A stretch of 64,000 nt of DNA from Candidatus Kapaibacterium sp. (lineage in GTDB: Bacteria; Bacteroidota; Ignavibacteria; Kapaibacteriales; WFXC01). Below the pieces are notes generated by a model, which saw only the letters and a list, made by a program, of their open reading frames with translations, ran no database searches and was not told the origin of the DNA. This document shows positions 18,924 through 27,148 of this stretch, in pieces. The stretch lies in NCBI GenBank assembly GCA_015490805.1, contig WFXC01000016.1, forward strand, positions 59,445-123,444, written 5' to 3'. How positions within the stretch are numbered: the stretch's first letter is position 1; each line of letters opens with the position of its first letter. A program made the position numbers and the translations under genes.

Positions 18924-19174
18924 GTCAAATTCCTTTAATGACCATTTATGGCGATCGCAACCGTGGTCGGCGACGCCCCAATCCTCTGGGATCCTCCAAG
19001 TTCGTCGATTACCTGGATGTCGATCTGCTGGAAGAGTTTATCAACGACCAGGGCAAGATTCTGCCACGTCGCATCACTGGCGTTACCGCTTATCAGCAGC
19101 GGCGTATCGCAGAGGCAATCAAGCGGGCTCGGCATCTGGCACTTTTGCCATTTGTGGCACGGGACATTAGTTAA
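18920..19174 (+). CDS. rpsR: 30S ribosomal protein S18
   Basis: An 84-residue S18 with the family core [28 protein letters not shown] and [13 protein letters not shown]. The N-terminal cysteines seen in many S18 proteins are absent. S18 binds S6 on the small-subunit platform. The gene normally sits with rpsF and rplI; here it is coupled by an ATGA overlap to rpmE. Whether this is the only copy or a paralogue cannot be decided from the window. A terminator follows 30 bases after the stop. Confidence 0.94.
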   Translation: MSQIPLMTIYGDRNRGRRRPNPLGSSKFVDYLDVDLLEEFINDQGKILPRRITGVTAYQQRRIAEAIKRARHLALLPFVARDIS

Positions 19175-19204
19175 ATCCCCTGTGTTACAGCAGCAATTTC
19201 TGGA

Positions 19205-19237
19205 AAGGCAGCCATTAAGGTTGCCTTTTTGTTTTTT
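19205..19237 (+). terminator. Rho-independent terminator after rpsR
   Basis: The stem AAGGCAGCC/GGTTGCCTT (19205-19213 and 19219-19227) has a five-base loop and is followed by a T-rich tract (TTTGTTTTTTT). Confidence 0.9.
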
Positions 19238-19320
19238 TAAAATTCTCTCATTGCCAAAACGTCCTTGGCTCGAACTGAAAAAGGCTACGATCGTGTGTCG
19301 AACCAAAGCGGGGCAGCCGC

Positions 19321-20739
19321 GTGTTTGAGACTCTACAGCAAAAAATTGAGCAGGCGATCCGAAAGGTTCGGGGCTTAGATACCATCACTGAATCCAATAT
19401 TGAAGAAGCCTTGCGAGAGGTTCGCCGGGCTCTGCTGGAGGCAGATGTTCACTTCACCGTTGTGAAGCAATTTATTGAAGACGTCAAGAAAGAGGCAATT
19501 GGGCTTAAAGTTCGGGGGAAAGTACGCCCTGAACAGTTCTTCATCAAGCTGATTTACGACGAAATGGTGAAGTTAATGGGGGCGGAGCACGCACAGTTGC
19601 AACTGGCTCCGATTCCTCCAACCGTGATCCTCATTGCGGGACTTCAGGGATCTGGAAAAACAACCTTTGCTGCGAAACTGGCACAGTATCTTCGGAAGGA
19701 GAAGAAGCTCCTTCCCCTGTTAGTTGCCGCGGATATCTACCGACCTGCTGCCATTGAACAGCTTCAACTCTTAGGACAGCAAGCAGAAACGCCTGTTTTC
19801 TATCAGGAAGGGCTCTCGCCGGTTGCCTTAGCAGAGGAAGGGGTACGCTTTGCCCGGAAACAGGGACGAAACGTTGTGATCATTGACACCGCTGGACGAC
19901 TCAGCATCGATGAAGCAATGATGCAAGAAGTTGCCGCGATCAAGGAGGCGGTTTCCCCTCAGGAGATCCTCTTTGTCTGCGATGCGATGATCGGGCAGGA
20001 TGCTGTCAATACTGCTAAGGCGTTCAACGAACGATTGGACTTCACCGGCGTTGTGCTTACGAAATTAGACGGCGACACTCGCGGCGGGGCTGCCCTGTCC
20101 GTCAAAGCCGTGGTTCGGAAACCCATTAAGTTTGTCTCCGTCGGGGAATCTCTTGATGCGCTGGAGCTGTTCCACCCTGACCGGATCGCTTCCCGAATTC
20201 TGGGAATGGGAGATGTGCTGACCCTGGTGGAGAAAGCCCAGCGGGAAATCGATGAGGAAGAAGCTCGCCGGTTAGAAGAAAAACTTCTTAAAGACGAATT
20301 TACCTTCGAGGATTTGCGCAAGCAATTGCGAATTATCAAGCGGATGGGTCCTTTGCGAGATCTGATTACTCTCATTCCCGGAATGAGCAGTATGCTGCGC
20401 GATGTGCAGATTGAAGATTCCGCGCTCAAACGGGTCGAAGCCATCATCAACTCAATGACCCGGCAAGAGCGCCAGAAACCCGAATTGCTGCAGAATGCCT
20501 CCCGCCGACGCCGCATTGCGCGGGGAAGTGGAACAACGCTGGAAGAGGTTAATCAGCTCATCCAGCAGTATCAGGAAATGCGGAAATTGATGCGGCAGAT
20601 CTCGAAAAACCAGAAGCGTTTCGGCAAACGATTGGCACCGCCCCCAGGGCAAATGGATCCGGCTGCACTTATGCACGGCGGGGCACCAGCACCACGAATG
20701 AAGAAAAAGAAAAAACGCAATAAACTGCGAGGATTTTAA
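19321..20739 (+). CDS. ffh: Signal recognition particle protein Ffh
   Basis: A 472-residue SRP54-type GTPase. It has a helical N domain, then the G domain with GLQGSGKTT (107-115), DTAGR (189-193) and TKLD (247-250), and a C-terminal methionine-rich M domain with the RNA-binding SGT...LI..Y pattern. The tail is very basic (KKKKKRNK). Ffh binds signal sequences and targets ribosomes to FtsY at the membrane. The start is GTG with only a weak purine-rich stretch upstream. S16 follows 22 bases downstream, the usual bacterial neighbour. Confidence 0.96.
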   Translation: MFETLQQKIEQAIRKVRGLDTITESNIEEALREVRRALLEADVHFTVVKQFIEDVKKEAIGLKVRGKVRPEQFFIKLIYDEMVKLMGAEHAQLQLAPIPPTVILIAGLQGSGKTTFAAKLAQYLRKEKKLLPLLVAADIYRPAAIEQLQLLGQQAETPVFYQEGLSPVALAEEGVRFARKQGRNVVIIDTAGRLSIDEAMMQEVAAIKEAVSPQEILFVCDAMIGQDAVNTAKAFNERLDFTGVVLTKLDGDTRGGAALSVKAVVRKPIKFVSVGESLDALELFHPDRIASRILGMGDVLTLVEKAQREIDEEEARRLEEKLLKDEFTFEDLRKQLRIIKRMGPLRDLITLIPGMSSMLRDVQIEDSALKRVEAIINSMTRQERQKPELLQNASRRRRIARGSGTTLEEVNQLIQQYQEMRKLMRQISKNQKRFGKRLAPPPGQMDPAALMHGGAPAPRMKKKKKRNKLRGF

Positions 20740-20761
20740 ACAACAACAAAGGGGATGAACG

Positions 20762-21193
20762 ATGGTCAAACTGCGATTGAGACGACGGGGACGCAAATTC
20801 CGACCTTTTTACGATATCGTTGCCGTCGATTCCCGAGCCCGACGGGACGGCAGATTTATCGAACGCATCGGCTACTATGATCCGATGACAACACCATCGA
20901 CCATTGTTATCAACGAAGAACGTGCCCTGTACTGGCTCCGAGTTGGTGCCCAACCAACAGACATCGTTCGACACCTGCTCAGCACCCAAGGCATTCTATT
21001 ACGACTTCATCTGGAGCGCAAAGGCGTTCCAGCCGAAGAAATCGAGCAGGCAGTTGCCCGCCATCGAGAAGTTGTTGCTCAACGCGTTCAGCGGATTCTG
21101 GAGAAAAAGCAAAAGAAATACCAGAAATCGAAGCCGAAGCCAGCACCGGAAGCAGAAAACGAAGCGACACCGGCTGAATCGCAAGAGGGTTAA
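20762..21193 (+). CDS. rpsP: 30S ribosomal protein S16
   Basis: A 143-residue S16. The first 80 residues match the family (MVKLRLRRRGRK..PFYDIVAVDSRARRDGRFIERIGYYDP). The remaining 60 form a charged extension rich in Lys, Glu, Ala and Pro, which is longer than the 80-90 residues of the common form but seen in Bacteroidota-type S16. It stands directly after ffh. The normal partners rimM and trmD are not next to it. Confidence 0.95.
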   Translation: MVKLRLRRRGRKFRPFYDIVAVDSRARRDGRFIERIGYYDPMTTPSTIVINEERALYWLRVGAQPTDIVRHLLSTQGILLRLHLERKGVPAEEIEQAVARHREVVAQRVQRILEKKQKKYQKSKPKPAPEAENEATPAESQEG

Positions 21194-21362
21194 TCTGCCC
21201 CTTGCGTGTTACTTTGATTTGAGCCAGAGAAGCTTTCGGTTCGCTGCAGAGGGTGCGTTGTGAAAGAGGCAGAGAGGTGTGGAATATAGGCGTGCAATTT
21301 TCGCGCGCGAATAATCGTTGTAGCGGATAACCAGCAACAAGTCACATTACAGGAGTTTTCCG

Positions 21363-22409
21363 ATGGCAAAGGAGATGGCAGCGAATCAAGCGAATGAACA
21401 GCAAGCTCGCCAGCGGGCACTGCAAGAGGCGATCAAACAAATTGAAAGACAGTATGGCAAAGGCTCCATTATGCGTCTCACGGATCAAGCCTTTGCGCCC
21501 GTTGAAGCAATCTCTACCGGTTGCTTATCACTGGACTATGCCATAGGCATTGGCGGTGTTCCCCGAGGTCGCATCACGGAGATCTTTGGACCGGAATCCT
21601 CCGGGAAAACAACCGTTTGTCTTCACGTTATTGCCGAAGCGCAGAAAGCCGGTGGCTATGCTGCTTTTATCGACACAGAACATGCGCTGGATATCCGATA
21701 TGCGCAGCGACTGGGTGTGGATTTGAATGCTCTGCTGCTTTCGCAGCCAGAATTTGGCGAACAGGCTTTAGAGATTGTGGAAACGCTGGTACGGAGCAAC
21801 GCCGTTGACGTCATCGTTATCGACTCCGTTGCTGCCTTAACTCCAAGAGCAGAGATTGAAGGGGAGATGGGTGATGCTACGATGGGTGCCCACGCCCGGC
21901 TAATGTCACAGGCGATGCGGAAGTTGAACGCCGCCATTGGTCGCTCCCGAACCGCTGTGATTTTTACCAATCAGTTGCGATCGAAAATTGGCATTACCTA
22001 CGGCAATCCCGAAGTCACGACTGGTGGGAATGCCTTAAAATTCTATGCTTCTGTTCGTATTGATATACGACGCAAAGAACCAATCAAAGGTGCAAACAAA
22101 GAAATCATCGGAAATCGCGTCAGGGCAAAGATCGTGAAGAACAAGGTAGCGCCTCCATTCAAAGAAGCGGAGTTCGACATCTACTACAACGAGGGCATTT
22201 CGAAAATCTCGGACCTGGTGGATCTAGCCATTGAACTGGGCATTATCACCCGCAGTGGGTCGTGGTTTACTTTTGAAGAGGAACGCGTCCAGGGACGCGA
22301 CGGATTTAAAACGCTGGTCAATGAACAGCCAGAAGTCCTGGAACGCCTTGAGCGGCAGGTCCGGGAAAAGTTAGGTATTGCGCCAGAACCAGCAACTACT
22401 TCGGAGTAA
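21363..22409 (+). CDS. recA: Recombinase RecA
   Basis: A 348-residue RecA. Walker [10 protein letters not shown] is at 76-84, [10 protein letters not shown] is the Walker B region, and the L2 region reads TNQLRSKIG...[12 protein letters not shown]. RecA forms filaments on ssDNA, drives strand exchange and stimulates LexA-type autocleavage. AGGAG lies a few bases before the ATG. The 169-base upstream region contains no recognised LexA box. recX follows after 17 bases, so the two are co-transcribed. Confidence 0.98.
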   Translation: MAKEMAANQANEQQARQRALQEAIKQIERQYGKGSIMRLTDQAFAPVEAISTGCLSLDYAIGIGGVPRGRITEIFGPESSGKTTVCLHVIAEAQKAGGYAAFIDTEHALDIRYAQRLGVDLNALLLSQPEFGEQALEIVETLVRSNAVDVIVIDSVAALTPRAEIEGEMGDATMGAHARLMSQAMRKLNAAIGRSRTAVIFTNQLRSKIGITYGNPEVTTGGNALKFYASVRIDIRRKEPIKGANKEIIGNRVRAKIVKNKVAPPFKEAEFDIYYNEGISKISDLVDLAIELGIITRSGSWFTFEEERVQGRDGFKTLVNEQPEVLERLERQVREKLGIAPEPATTSE

Positions 22410-22426
22410 CGCCCTGTATCAACGCT

Positions 22427-23062
22427 ATGCCGCATGTCCAGGAGATCGGTCCTCGAAAGGGCAAACCGCAGTGGCAAAAGGTTTATTTGAGTGATGGCAG
22501 CGTCATCGAGTTACCGAAAACCGTAATCTTACAACAGCAATTGTGGGTCGGCAAGCAAATCGGAGCAGCAGATCTCGAGACATTACACTATCTTTCCGAA
22601 TACTACCGTGCCCAGGAAGCTGCGCTTCACTATGTGGGTTACAAAGCGCGGACAGAATATCAGGTCCGACAACATCTGAGTAAAAAGGGATTCGAGGCAT
22701 CGGTTATTGATCAGGTCATCGCATTTTTGCACCGTTACCGCTATCTGAACGATGCGGAATTTGCGCAGGAATTCACCCGCAGTTACCTCAAGCGGAAGCC
22801 TTCTGGTTATTACCGGGTACGATATGAACTGCGCCGGCGCGGCATAGCCGAGCATCTGATTGAAGCTGCTCTTGCTCCTTTCGAAGACGACACCCGCCAA
22901 CACCATCTGGCGCGGGAAGCAGCGCTTCGCAAGCTCCGGGCTTTACAACACAAACCGGCTGCCAAACAACGGCAGCTACTGATTCAATTCCTGCAACGCC
23001 GCGGCTTTACCTGGGATACCATTCGCCCGATCATCGAAGAACTTTTCGACGACCTGCAATAA
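22427..23062 (+). CDS. recX: Regulatory protein RecX
   Basis: A 211-residue RecX. Three-helix repeats are visible (ALHYVGYKARTEYQVRQHLSKKGF...; YLNDAEFAQEFTRSYLKRKPSGYYRVRYELRRRGI; final RGFTWDTIRPIIEEL). RecX limits or remodels RecA filaments in the cytoplasm. An extra N-terminal segment of about 50 residues with beta character precedes the first repeat. Its position 17 bases after recA supports the call. tRNA-Gln follows 86 bases later. Confidence 0.9.
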   Translation: MPHVQEIGPRKGKPQWQKVYLSDGSVIELPKTVILQQQLWVGKQIGAADLETLHYLSEYYRAQEAALHYVGYKARTEYQVRQHLSKKGFEASVIDQVIAFLHRYRYLNDAEFAQEFTRSYLKRKPSGYYRVRYELRRRGIAEHLIEAALAPFEDDTRQHHLAREAALRKLRALQHKPAAKQRQLLIQFLQRRGFTWDTIRPIIEELFDDLQ

Positions 23063-23148
23063 CACTGCTGGTTGCACGTTAACGCCTTTGCTGTACACGA
23101 GAAGCGGCATTTTCTAATCAGAAGGCTTACCGTTCTTTTTGCAGGTGT

Positions 23149-23220
23149 TGGGGCGTAGCCAAGCGGCAAGGCAGCGGACTTTGGATCCGCCATTCGCAGG
23201 TTCGAATCCTGCCGCCCCAG
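23149..23220 (+). tRNA. tRNA-Gln (anticodon TTG)
   Basis: A 72-nt cloverleaf with acceptor TGGGGCG/CGCCCCA and the weak U1-A72 pair typical of tRNA-Gln. The anticodon stem GCGGA/TCCGC holds loop CTTTGGA with anticodon TTG. The T arm reads GCAGGTTCGAATCCTGC. Discriminator is G, no encoded CCA. A run of eight T follows the next base and may end transcription. Confidence 0.96.
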
Positions 23221-23267
23221 CTTTTTTTTATTTTGGGCGAAGGGGATAGTTAACCGTCAATGAAGGT

Positions 23268-24206
23268 ATGCTGAAGATTGTAACGGGGCGCTCCCACCCA
23301 GCATTGGGGCAGAAAATTGCCCACCATCTGGATATGGAATTGGCGGCTGTCAGCATCCGGAACTTCAGCGATGGTGAAATCTGGGTGAAATACGAAGAAA
23401 ACATTCGAGGTGTGGATTTATTCATCGTTCAATCCACCTTTGCTCCGGCAGACAATTTGATGGAGTTGCTGCTGTTGATTGATGCTGCTCGCCGCGCTTC
23501 AGCCAGTCGGATTACGGCGGTGATCCCTTACTTCGGCTATGCCCGGCAGGATCGGAAAGATCAACCGAGAGTTGCAATTTCAGCCAAACTGGTCGCCAAC
23601 CTGCTGACAACTGCTGGCGCTGACCGGGTCATCACAATGGATCTTCACGCTCCCCAGCTTCAGGGCTTTTTTGACATTCCACTGGATCACCTGTACGCCT
23701 CGACGGTCTTCCTGCGACGAGTACTGGAGCTGGAACTGGATCCATCGACCTTAGCGATTGCAGCTCCCGACGTCGGCGGAGTCAAATTAGCACGCGCTTA
23801 TGCTAAACGCCTCAAAGCGGATTTGCTGCTGATCGACAAACGGCGACCTCAGCCGAACGTTGCGGAAGTACTTCATATCATTGGAGATCCGGCTGGCAAA
23901 ACAGTAATCATCGTCGATGACTTAATCGATACCGGTGGTACCTTCGTGAGCTGTGTTACGGCGCTGAAAGAAGCGGGAGCCCAACAAATCTACGGTATCT
24001 GTACGCATCCGGTATTCTCTGGCAATGCTATCGAGCGGATCGAAAATGCCCCTATTGAAAAGCTGTTCGTTTCTGACACGATTCCGCTCCAGCGCTCTTC
24101 AGAAAAAATCGAAGTGTGTAGCATTGCAAAAATTTTTGCCGAAGCTATAATCCGAACGCATAACAATCGTTCCATTAGCTCACTTTTTGAAATTACCGAC
24201 TTTTGA
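23268..24206 (+). CDS. prs: Ribose-phosphate pyrophosphokinase
   Basis: A 312-residue PRPP synthase: ribose 5-phosphate + ATP to PRPP + AMP, feeding purine, pyrimidine, His, Trp and NAD synthesis. Visible motifs are FSDGEIWVK near residue 25, YFGYARQDRKDQPR near 96 (ATP-binding flexible loop), DLHAPQLQGFFD near 128 and the PRPP loop VIIVDDLIDTGGT near 215-228. The ATG at 23268 is used; another ATG six bases upstream is out of frame. rplY starts 38 bases after the stop, a common neighbour in many bacteria. Confidence 0.96.
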   Translation: MLKIVTGRSHPALGQKIAHHLDMELAAVSIRNFSDGEIWVKYEENIRGVDLFIVQSTFAPADNLMELLLLIDAARRASASRITAVIPYFGYARQDRKDQPRVAISAKLVANLLTTAGADRVITMDLHAPQLQGFFDIPLDHLYASTVFLRRVLELELDPSTLAIAAPDVGGVKLARAYAKRLKADLLLIDKRRPQPNVAEVLHIIGDPAGKTVIIVDDLIDTGGTFVSCVTALKEAGAQQIYGICTHPVFSGNAIERIENAPIEKLFVSDTIPLQRSSEKIEVCSIAKIFAEAIIRTHNNRSISSLFEITDF

Positions 24207-24244
24207 GAACAGTCCAAATAAAGCACAACAAGGGAGAAAATACT

Positions 24245-24862
24245 ATGAGCGATGTGGTAATCGAAGCGGTTGAGCGAAACACCGGGAAGCAACACGCTAA
24301 AGCCCTGCGGCGCAAAGGAATGGTTCCTGGCATTGTTTACGGCGAGGGAAAAGAGGGAATTCCAATCGCAGTTCGAGAACAATCCCTCTGGCCCTTAGTC
24401 TACACCCAACACTTCCATACCGTAACGCTGAAAATCGACGGGCAACCTGATCAAACCTGCATCTTAAAAGACTTTCAACTCGATCCTATCACCGACCGAA
24501 TTGTGCATTTTGATTTTCAGTTGCTAACGGAAGGACATAAAATCACGGTTGAAGTACCAGTAACCTTAGTGGGCGAAGCGCCTGGAACGAAAGTCGGAGG
24601 AATCCTGCAGCAGGCTGTGTCGAAGCTGGAAATCGAATGTTTACCAACGAACATCCCCGATCACATTGAGATCGACATTTCAGAACTGAAAATTGGCGAC
24701 AGCATCAGTGTTGCAGATCTCACCTTGCCAAATATTGAAATCCTCAACGATCCAGAAGAGGTGATCGTTACCATTATTGCGCCTGCAAAGGAGGCTGAAG
24801 TATCAGGGGCTGAGGAAAGTGAAGGGGAAACGCAGCAAGGAACAGCCACCGCTTCGGAGTGA
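24245..24862 (+). CDS. rplY: 50S ribosomal protein L25 (CTC family)
   Basis: A 205-residue L25/Ctc protein, the long form with an N-terminal 5S rRNA-binding domain (about 1-95) and a C-terminal TL5 beta domain (about 96-185), ending in an acidic tail. Typical sequence: RRKGMVPGIVYG near residue 25. The frame is open 14 residues further upstream into prs, but the ATG at 24245 follows AAGGGAG at good distance. Pth follows 31 bases downstream, the conserved prs-rplY-pth order. Confidence 0.95.
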   Translation: MSDVVIEAVERNTGKQHAKALRRKGMVPGIVYGEGKEGIPIAVREQSLWPLVYTQHFHTVTLKIDGQPDQTCILKDFQLDPITDRIVHFDFQLLTEGHKITVEVPVTLVGEAPGTKVGGILQQAVSKLEIECLPTNIPDHIEIDISELKIGDSISVADLTLPNIEILNDPEEVIVTIIAPAKEAEVSGAEESEGETQQGTATASE

Positions 24863-24893
24863 TGGAAATCAACAACAACGCCGAAAACAGCCT

Positions 24894-25568
24894 ATGAAAG
24901 GAAAGCAAAAACAACGACGACGGGGACCGAAGGTAGACTGGATGATCGTTGGTCTGGGTAATCCCGGTCCGGAGTACGAAGGCACCCGACACAATATCGG
25001 ATGGTCTGTCGCTAAGGTCTTTGCTTTCCAGCACCACTGTTTCGACTTCCAGAAACGCGACGGCTGGATGGAGTGTCTCTTTACCTTCAAAGGGAAACGC
25101 ATTGCTGTCATCCTGCCCACGCTCTATATGAACAACTCCGGTGAAGCAGTCGCCAGCGCGCAAGAGATGTACAACGTCCCCATCAGCCGGATTGTCGTGA
25201 TTGTGGATGAGTATAACTTTCCGGTCGGACGCATTCATTTGCGACGTGGCGGTGGTCCGGGAGGGCACAATGGTGTCGCTTCGATCATCGAGCATTTGGG
25301 AACAACGGAATTCTGGCGTCTCCGCTGCGGTATCGGTCGAAACTTCGGTCCCGGCGGTATGGCACAGTATGTCCTTTCCCCTTTTGCACCTGAAGAGGAA
25401 GAAGCGAAAATGGAAATGCTGGAAGATGCTGTCCGTGCACTGGACAAGATGATCTTGCTGGGACCAGAGCGTGCAATGACGGAAGTCAATGCCGAGTCAC
25501 GGGAAAAATTTGGGCATCTTCCTGCTTCCAAATCCCTAGTATCGCAAGTAAGTTCGTGGAACAGATAA
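24894..25568 (+). CDS. pth: Peptidyl-tRNA hydrolase
   Basis: A 224-residue Pth with the usual VGLGNPGPEYEGTRHNIGW start (catalytic His33 by this numbering), MNNSGEAV, DEYNFPVGRIHLRRGGGPGGHNG and WRLRCGIGR. It frees tRNA from peptidyl-tRNAs that drop off ribosomes. The frame is open far upstream inside rplY. The chosen ATG gives a basic 16-residue extension; the ATG at 24942, with GAAGG 8 bases before it, would give the more usual short N-terminus and is a fair alternative. Confidence 0.92.
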   Translation: MKGKQKQRRRGPKVDWMIVGLGNPGPEYEGTRHNIGWSVAKVFAFQHHCFDFQKRDGWMECLFTFKGKRIAVILPTLYMNNSGEAVASAQEMYNVPISRIVVIVDEYNFPVGRIHLRRGGGPGGHNGVASIIEHLGTTEFWRLRCGIGRNFGPGGMAQYVLSPFAPEEEEAKMEMLEDAVRALDKMILLGPERAMTEVNAESREKFGHLPASKSLVSQVSSWNR

Positions 25569-25580
25569 ACGGATGCAGTT

Positions 25581-26183
25581 ATGAATTACACAGGACCCAA
25601 AGTCAAACTATCCCGTAAGCTGGGGATTCCTTTAACACTCAAAGCGCGGAAGTATATGCAGAAGCGGCCCTATCCACCAGGGCAGCACGGGCGAAATCGC
25701 CGTTTCTCCAAACTTTCCGATTACGGTAAACAGTTGCTGGAGAAGCAACGGCTCCGGTATCAGTACAATATCAGTGACCGCCAGTTGCGCCGATACTTTG
25801 AAAAAGCCAGCCGAATGGAAGGGAATACTGCTGACAACCTCATCCAGCTTCTGGAGCGCCGACTGGACGCTTTCGTCTTCCACGCTGGACTGGCTCGCTC
25901 CATCTGGGCAGCTCGCCAATACGTGACCCACGGTCATATTCTGGTCAACGGCAAAAAAATCAATATTCCTTCCTACCAGCTCAATGTCAACGACGAAGTA
26001 CAGGTCAAAGAGAAGAGCCGGAAGCTTCCCTGCTTCCAGGAAGCAATTCGAGTTGCTTCACCGCCACCGTACATTGAACTGTCAAAAGCAGAACTGAAGG
26101 CAAAGTTCCTGTACATTCCACCTCGCGAGGAAGTACCGGTTATCTGCGAAGTACCGCAAGTGATTGAGTTCTACGCCCGCTAA
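25581..26183 (+). CDS. rpsD: 30S ribosomal protein S4
   Basis: A 200-residue S4. It has the N-terminal part without zinc cysteines, a central helical region (YGKQLLEKQRLRYQYNISDRQLRRYFEKA) and the S4 RNA-binding domain with RLDAFVFHAGLARSIWAARQYVTHGHILVNG. S4 nucleates 30S assembly and often regulates its own operon. It usually lies in the alpha operon with rpsM, rpsK and rpoA; here it stands 12 bases after pth and alone, followed by a strong hairpin. Confidence 0.96.
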   Translation: MNYTGPKVKLSRKLGIPLTLKARKYMQKRPYPPGQHGRNRRFSKLSDYGKQLLEKQRLRYQYNISDRQLRRYFEKASRMEGNTADNLIQLLERRLDAFVFHAGLARSIWAARQYVTHGHILVNGKKINIPSYQLNVNDEVQVKEKSRKLPCFQEAIRVASPPPYIELSKAELKAKFLYIPPREEVPVICEVPQVIEFYAR

Positions 26184-26198
26184 GGGCTTAGCGCTGCA

Positions 26199-26234
26199 CC
26201 CCGTAAGGACATCAGACCCGTTGCCCTTACGGGG
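26199..26234 (+). terminator. Strong hairpin after rpsD
   Basis: A ten-base perfect stem CCCCGTAAGG/CCTTACGGGG (26199-26208 and 26225-26234) with a 16-base loop, 16 bases after rpsD stops. The T tract is weak (ATTGCTTTTCTG), so it may be a terminator or RNA-stabilising structure. The following 230 bases to the efp stop hold no convincing gene; a 61-codon frame there looks like chance. Confidence 0.7.
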
Positions 26235-26464
26235 GCAGTATTGCTTTTCTGAAAACTCTTGCTTAACGCCAGCAGCATTCTCACACAAGAGAAAACTGGA
26301 TCAGTGAGAGGAAAAGGAGTTATGCGTGCCGAGGGCAGGATGAATTGCTACACCACAACGATAATTCGGCTAATGGGGATTGTACATCTCTTGCGCGCTG
26401 GCAGAGAAGACAGTTTGACTGGATACTGCCACCAGGGATATTGAGGTGCGCACGAACGCCAGCG

Positions 26465-27028
26465 CTACTCTTTCACCCGCTCAATGTATTCCCCAGTCCG
26501 GGTGTCGACCCGCACCACGTCTCCTTCGTTGATAAAAATCGGCACCTGAATTGTTGCTCCCGTTTCTAAGGTCGCCGGCTTCTGGACATTGGTCACTGTA
26601 TCCCCACGAACCCCTGGCTCCGTTTTCACAACTTGGAGATTGACGTGCGGAGGAAGTTCTACAGCAATCACCTCTTCACCGTCGAAAGCCAGGTCGACCA
26701 CTTGATTCTCCTTCAAAAATTTGATTTGATCACCCACCAATTCCTTGGAAACAGGAATTTGTTCGTACGTTTCAACATCCATAAAGTAGAACAAATCGCC
26801 GTCGTTGTAAAGATACTGGTACGGACGGCGTTCCAGCCGGATGAACTCGACGTCATCATTGGAACGAAACTTATGCTCATACAGCCGTCCACTCTTAAGA
26901 TCCCGCATTTTGACCTGATAAAACCCACTGCCTCGTCCCATAAATCGATGCTCGCACGCAAGGATCAAGCAGGGCGTGTTGTTGTACCGAATCACAGCCC
27001 CCACCCGCAGATCTGAAGCACTTCCCAT
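26465..27028 (-). CDS. efp: Elongation factor P
   Basis: A 187-residue EF-P with KOW-like N-terminal domain, OB domain and C-terminal signature VDTRTGEYIERV. EF-P rescues ribosomes stalled at polyproline by inserting a modified loop residue at the P site. The loop here reads FMGRGSGFYQVK, placing Arg where E. coli EF-P has the lysylated Lys34 (PGKGQ). Arg is found in EarP-type (rhamnosylated) EF-Ps, but no earP is in the window. tRNA-Cys lies 38 bases upstream in the same direction. Confidence 0.95.
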   Translation of the reverse strand: MGSASDLRVGAVIRYNNTPCLILACEHRFMGRGSGFYQVKMRDLKSGRLYEHKFRSNDDVEFIRLERRPYQYLYNDGDLFYFMDVETYEQIPVSKELVGDQIKFLKENQVVDLAFDGEEVIAVELPPHVNLQVVKTEPGVRGDTVTNVQKPATLETGATIQVPIFINEGDVVRVDTRTGEYIERVKE

Positions 27029-27066
27029 TCGCTTTTCATACTCTTAAACACACAAAGCACAAAAAG

Positions 27067-27137
27067 AGGCAACGGGCGGATTCGAACCGCCGTACGAGGT
27101 TTTGCAGACCCCTGCCTAACCACTCGGCCACGTTGCC
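27067..27137 (-). tRNA. tRNA-Cys (anticodon GCA)
   Basis: A 71-nt cloverleaf on the minus strand. Acceptor GGCAACG/CGTTGCC is fully paired, the anticodon loop is CTGCAAA with GCA, the T arm reads GGCGGTTCGAATCCGCC, and the discriminator is U as expected for Cys. It lies between ispH (11 bases upstream) and efp, so it may be processed from a common transcript. Confidence 0.96.
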
Positions 27138-27148
27138 AACGGGGAAAA

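Noticed and set aside
26259..26444. 61-codon frame between rpsD and efp
   Set aside because: No ribosome-binding site or recognisable pattern; lies between two convergent genes.
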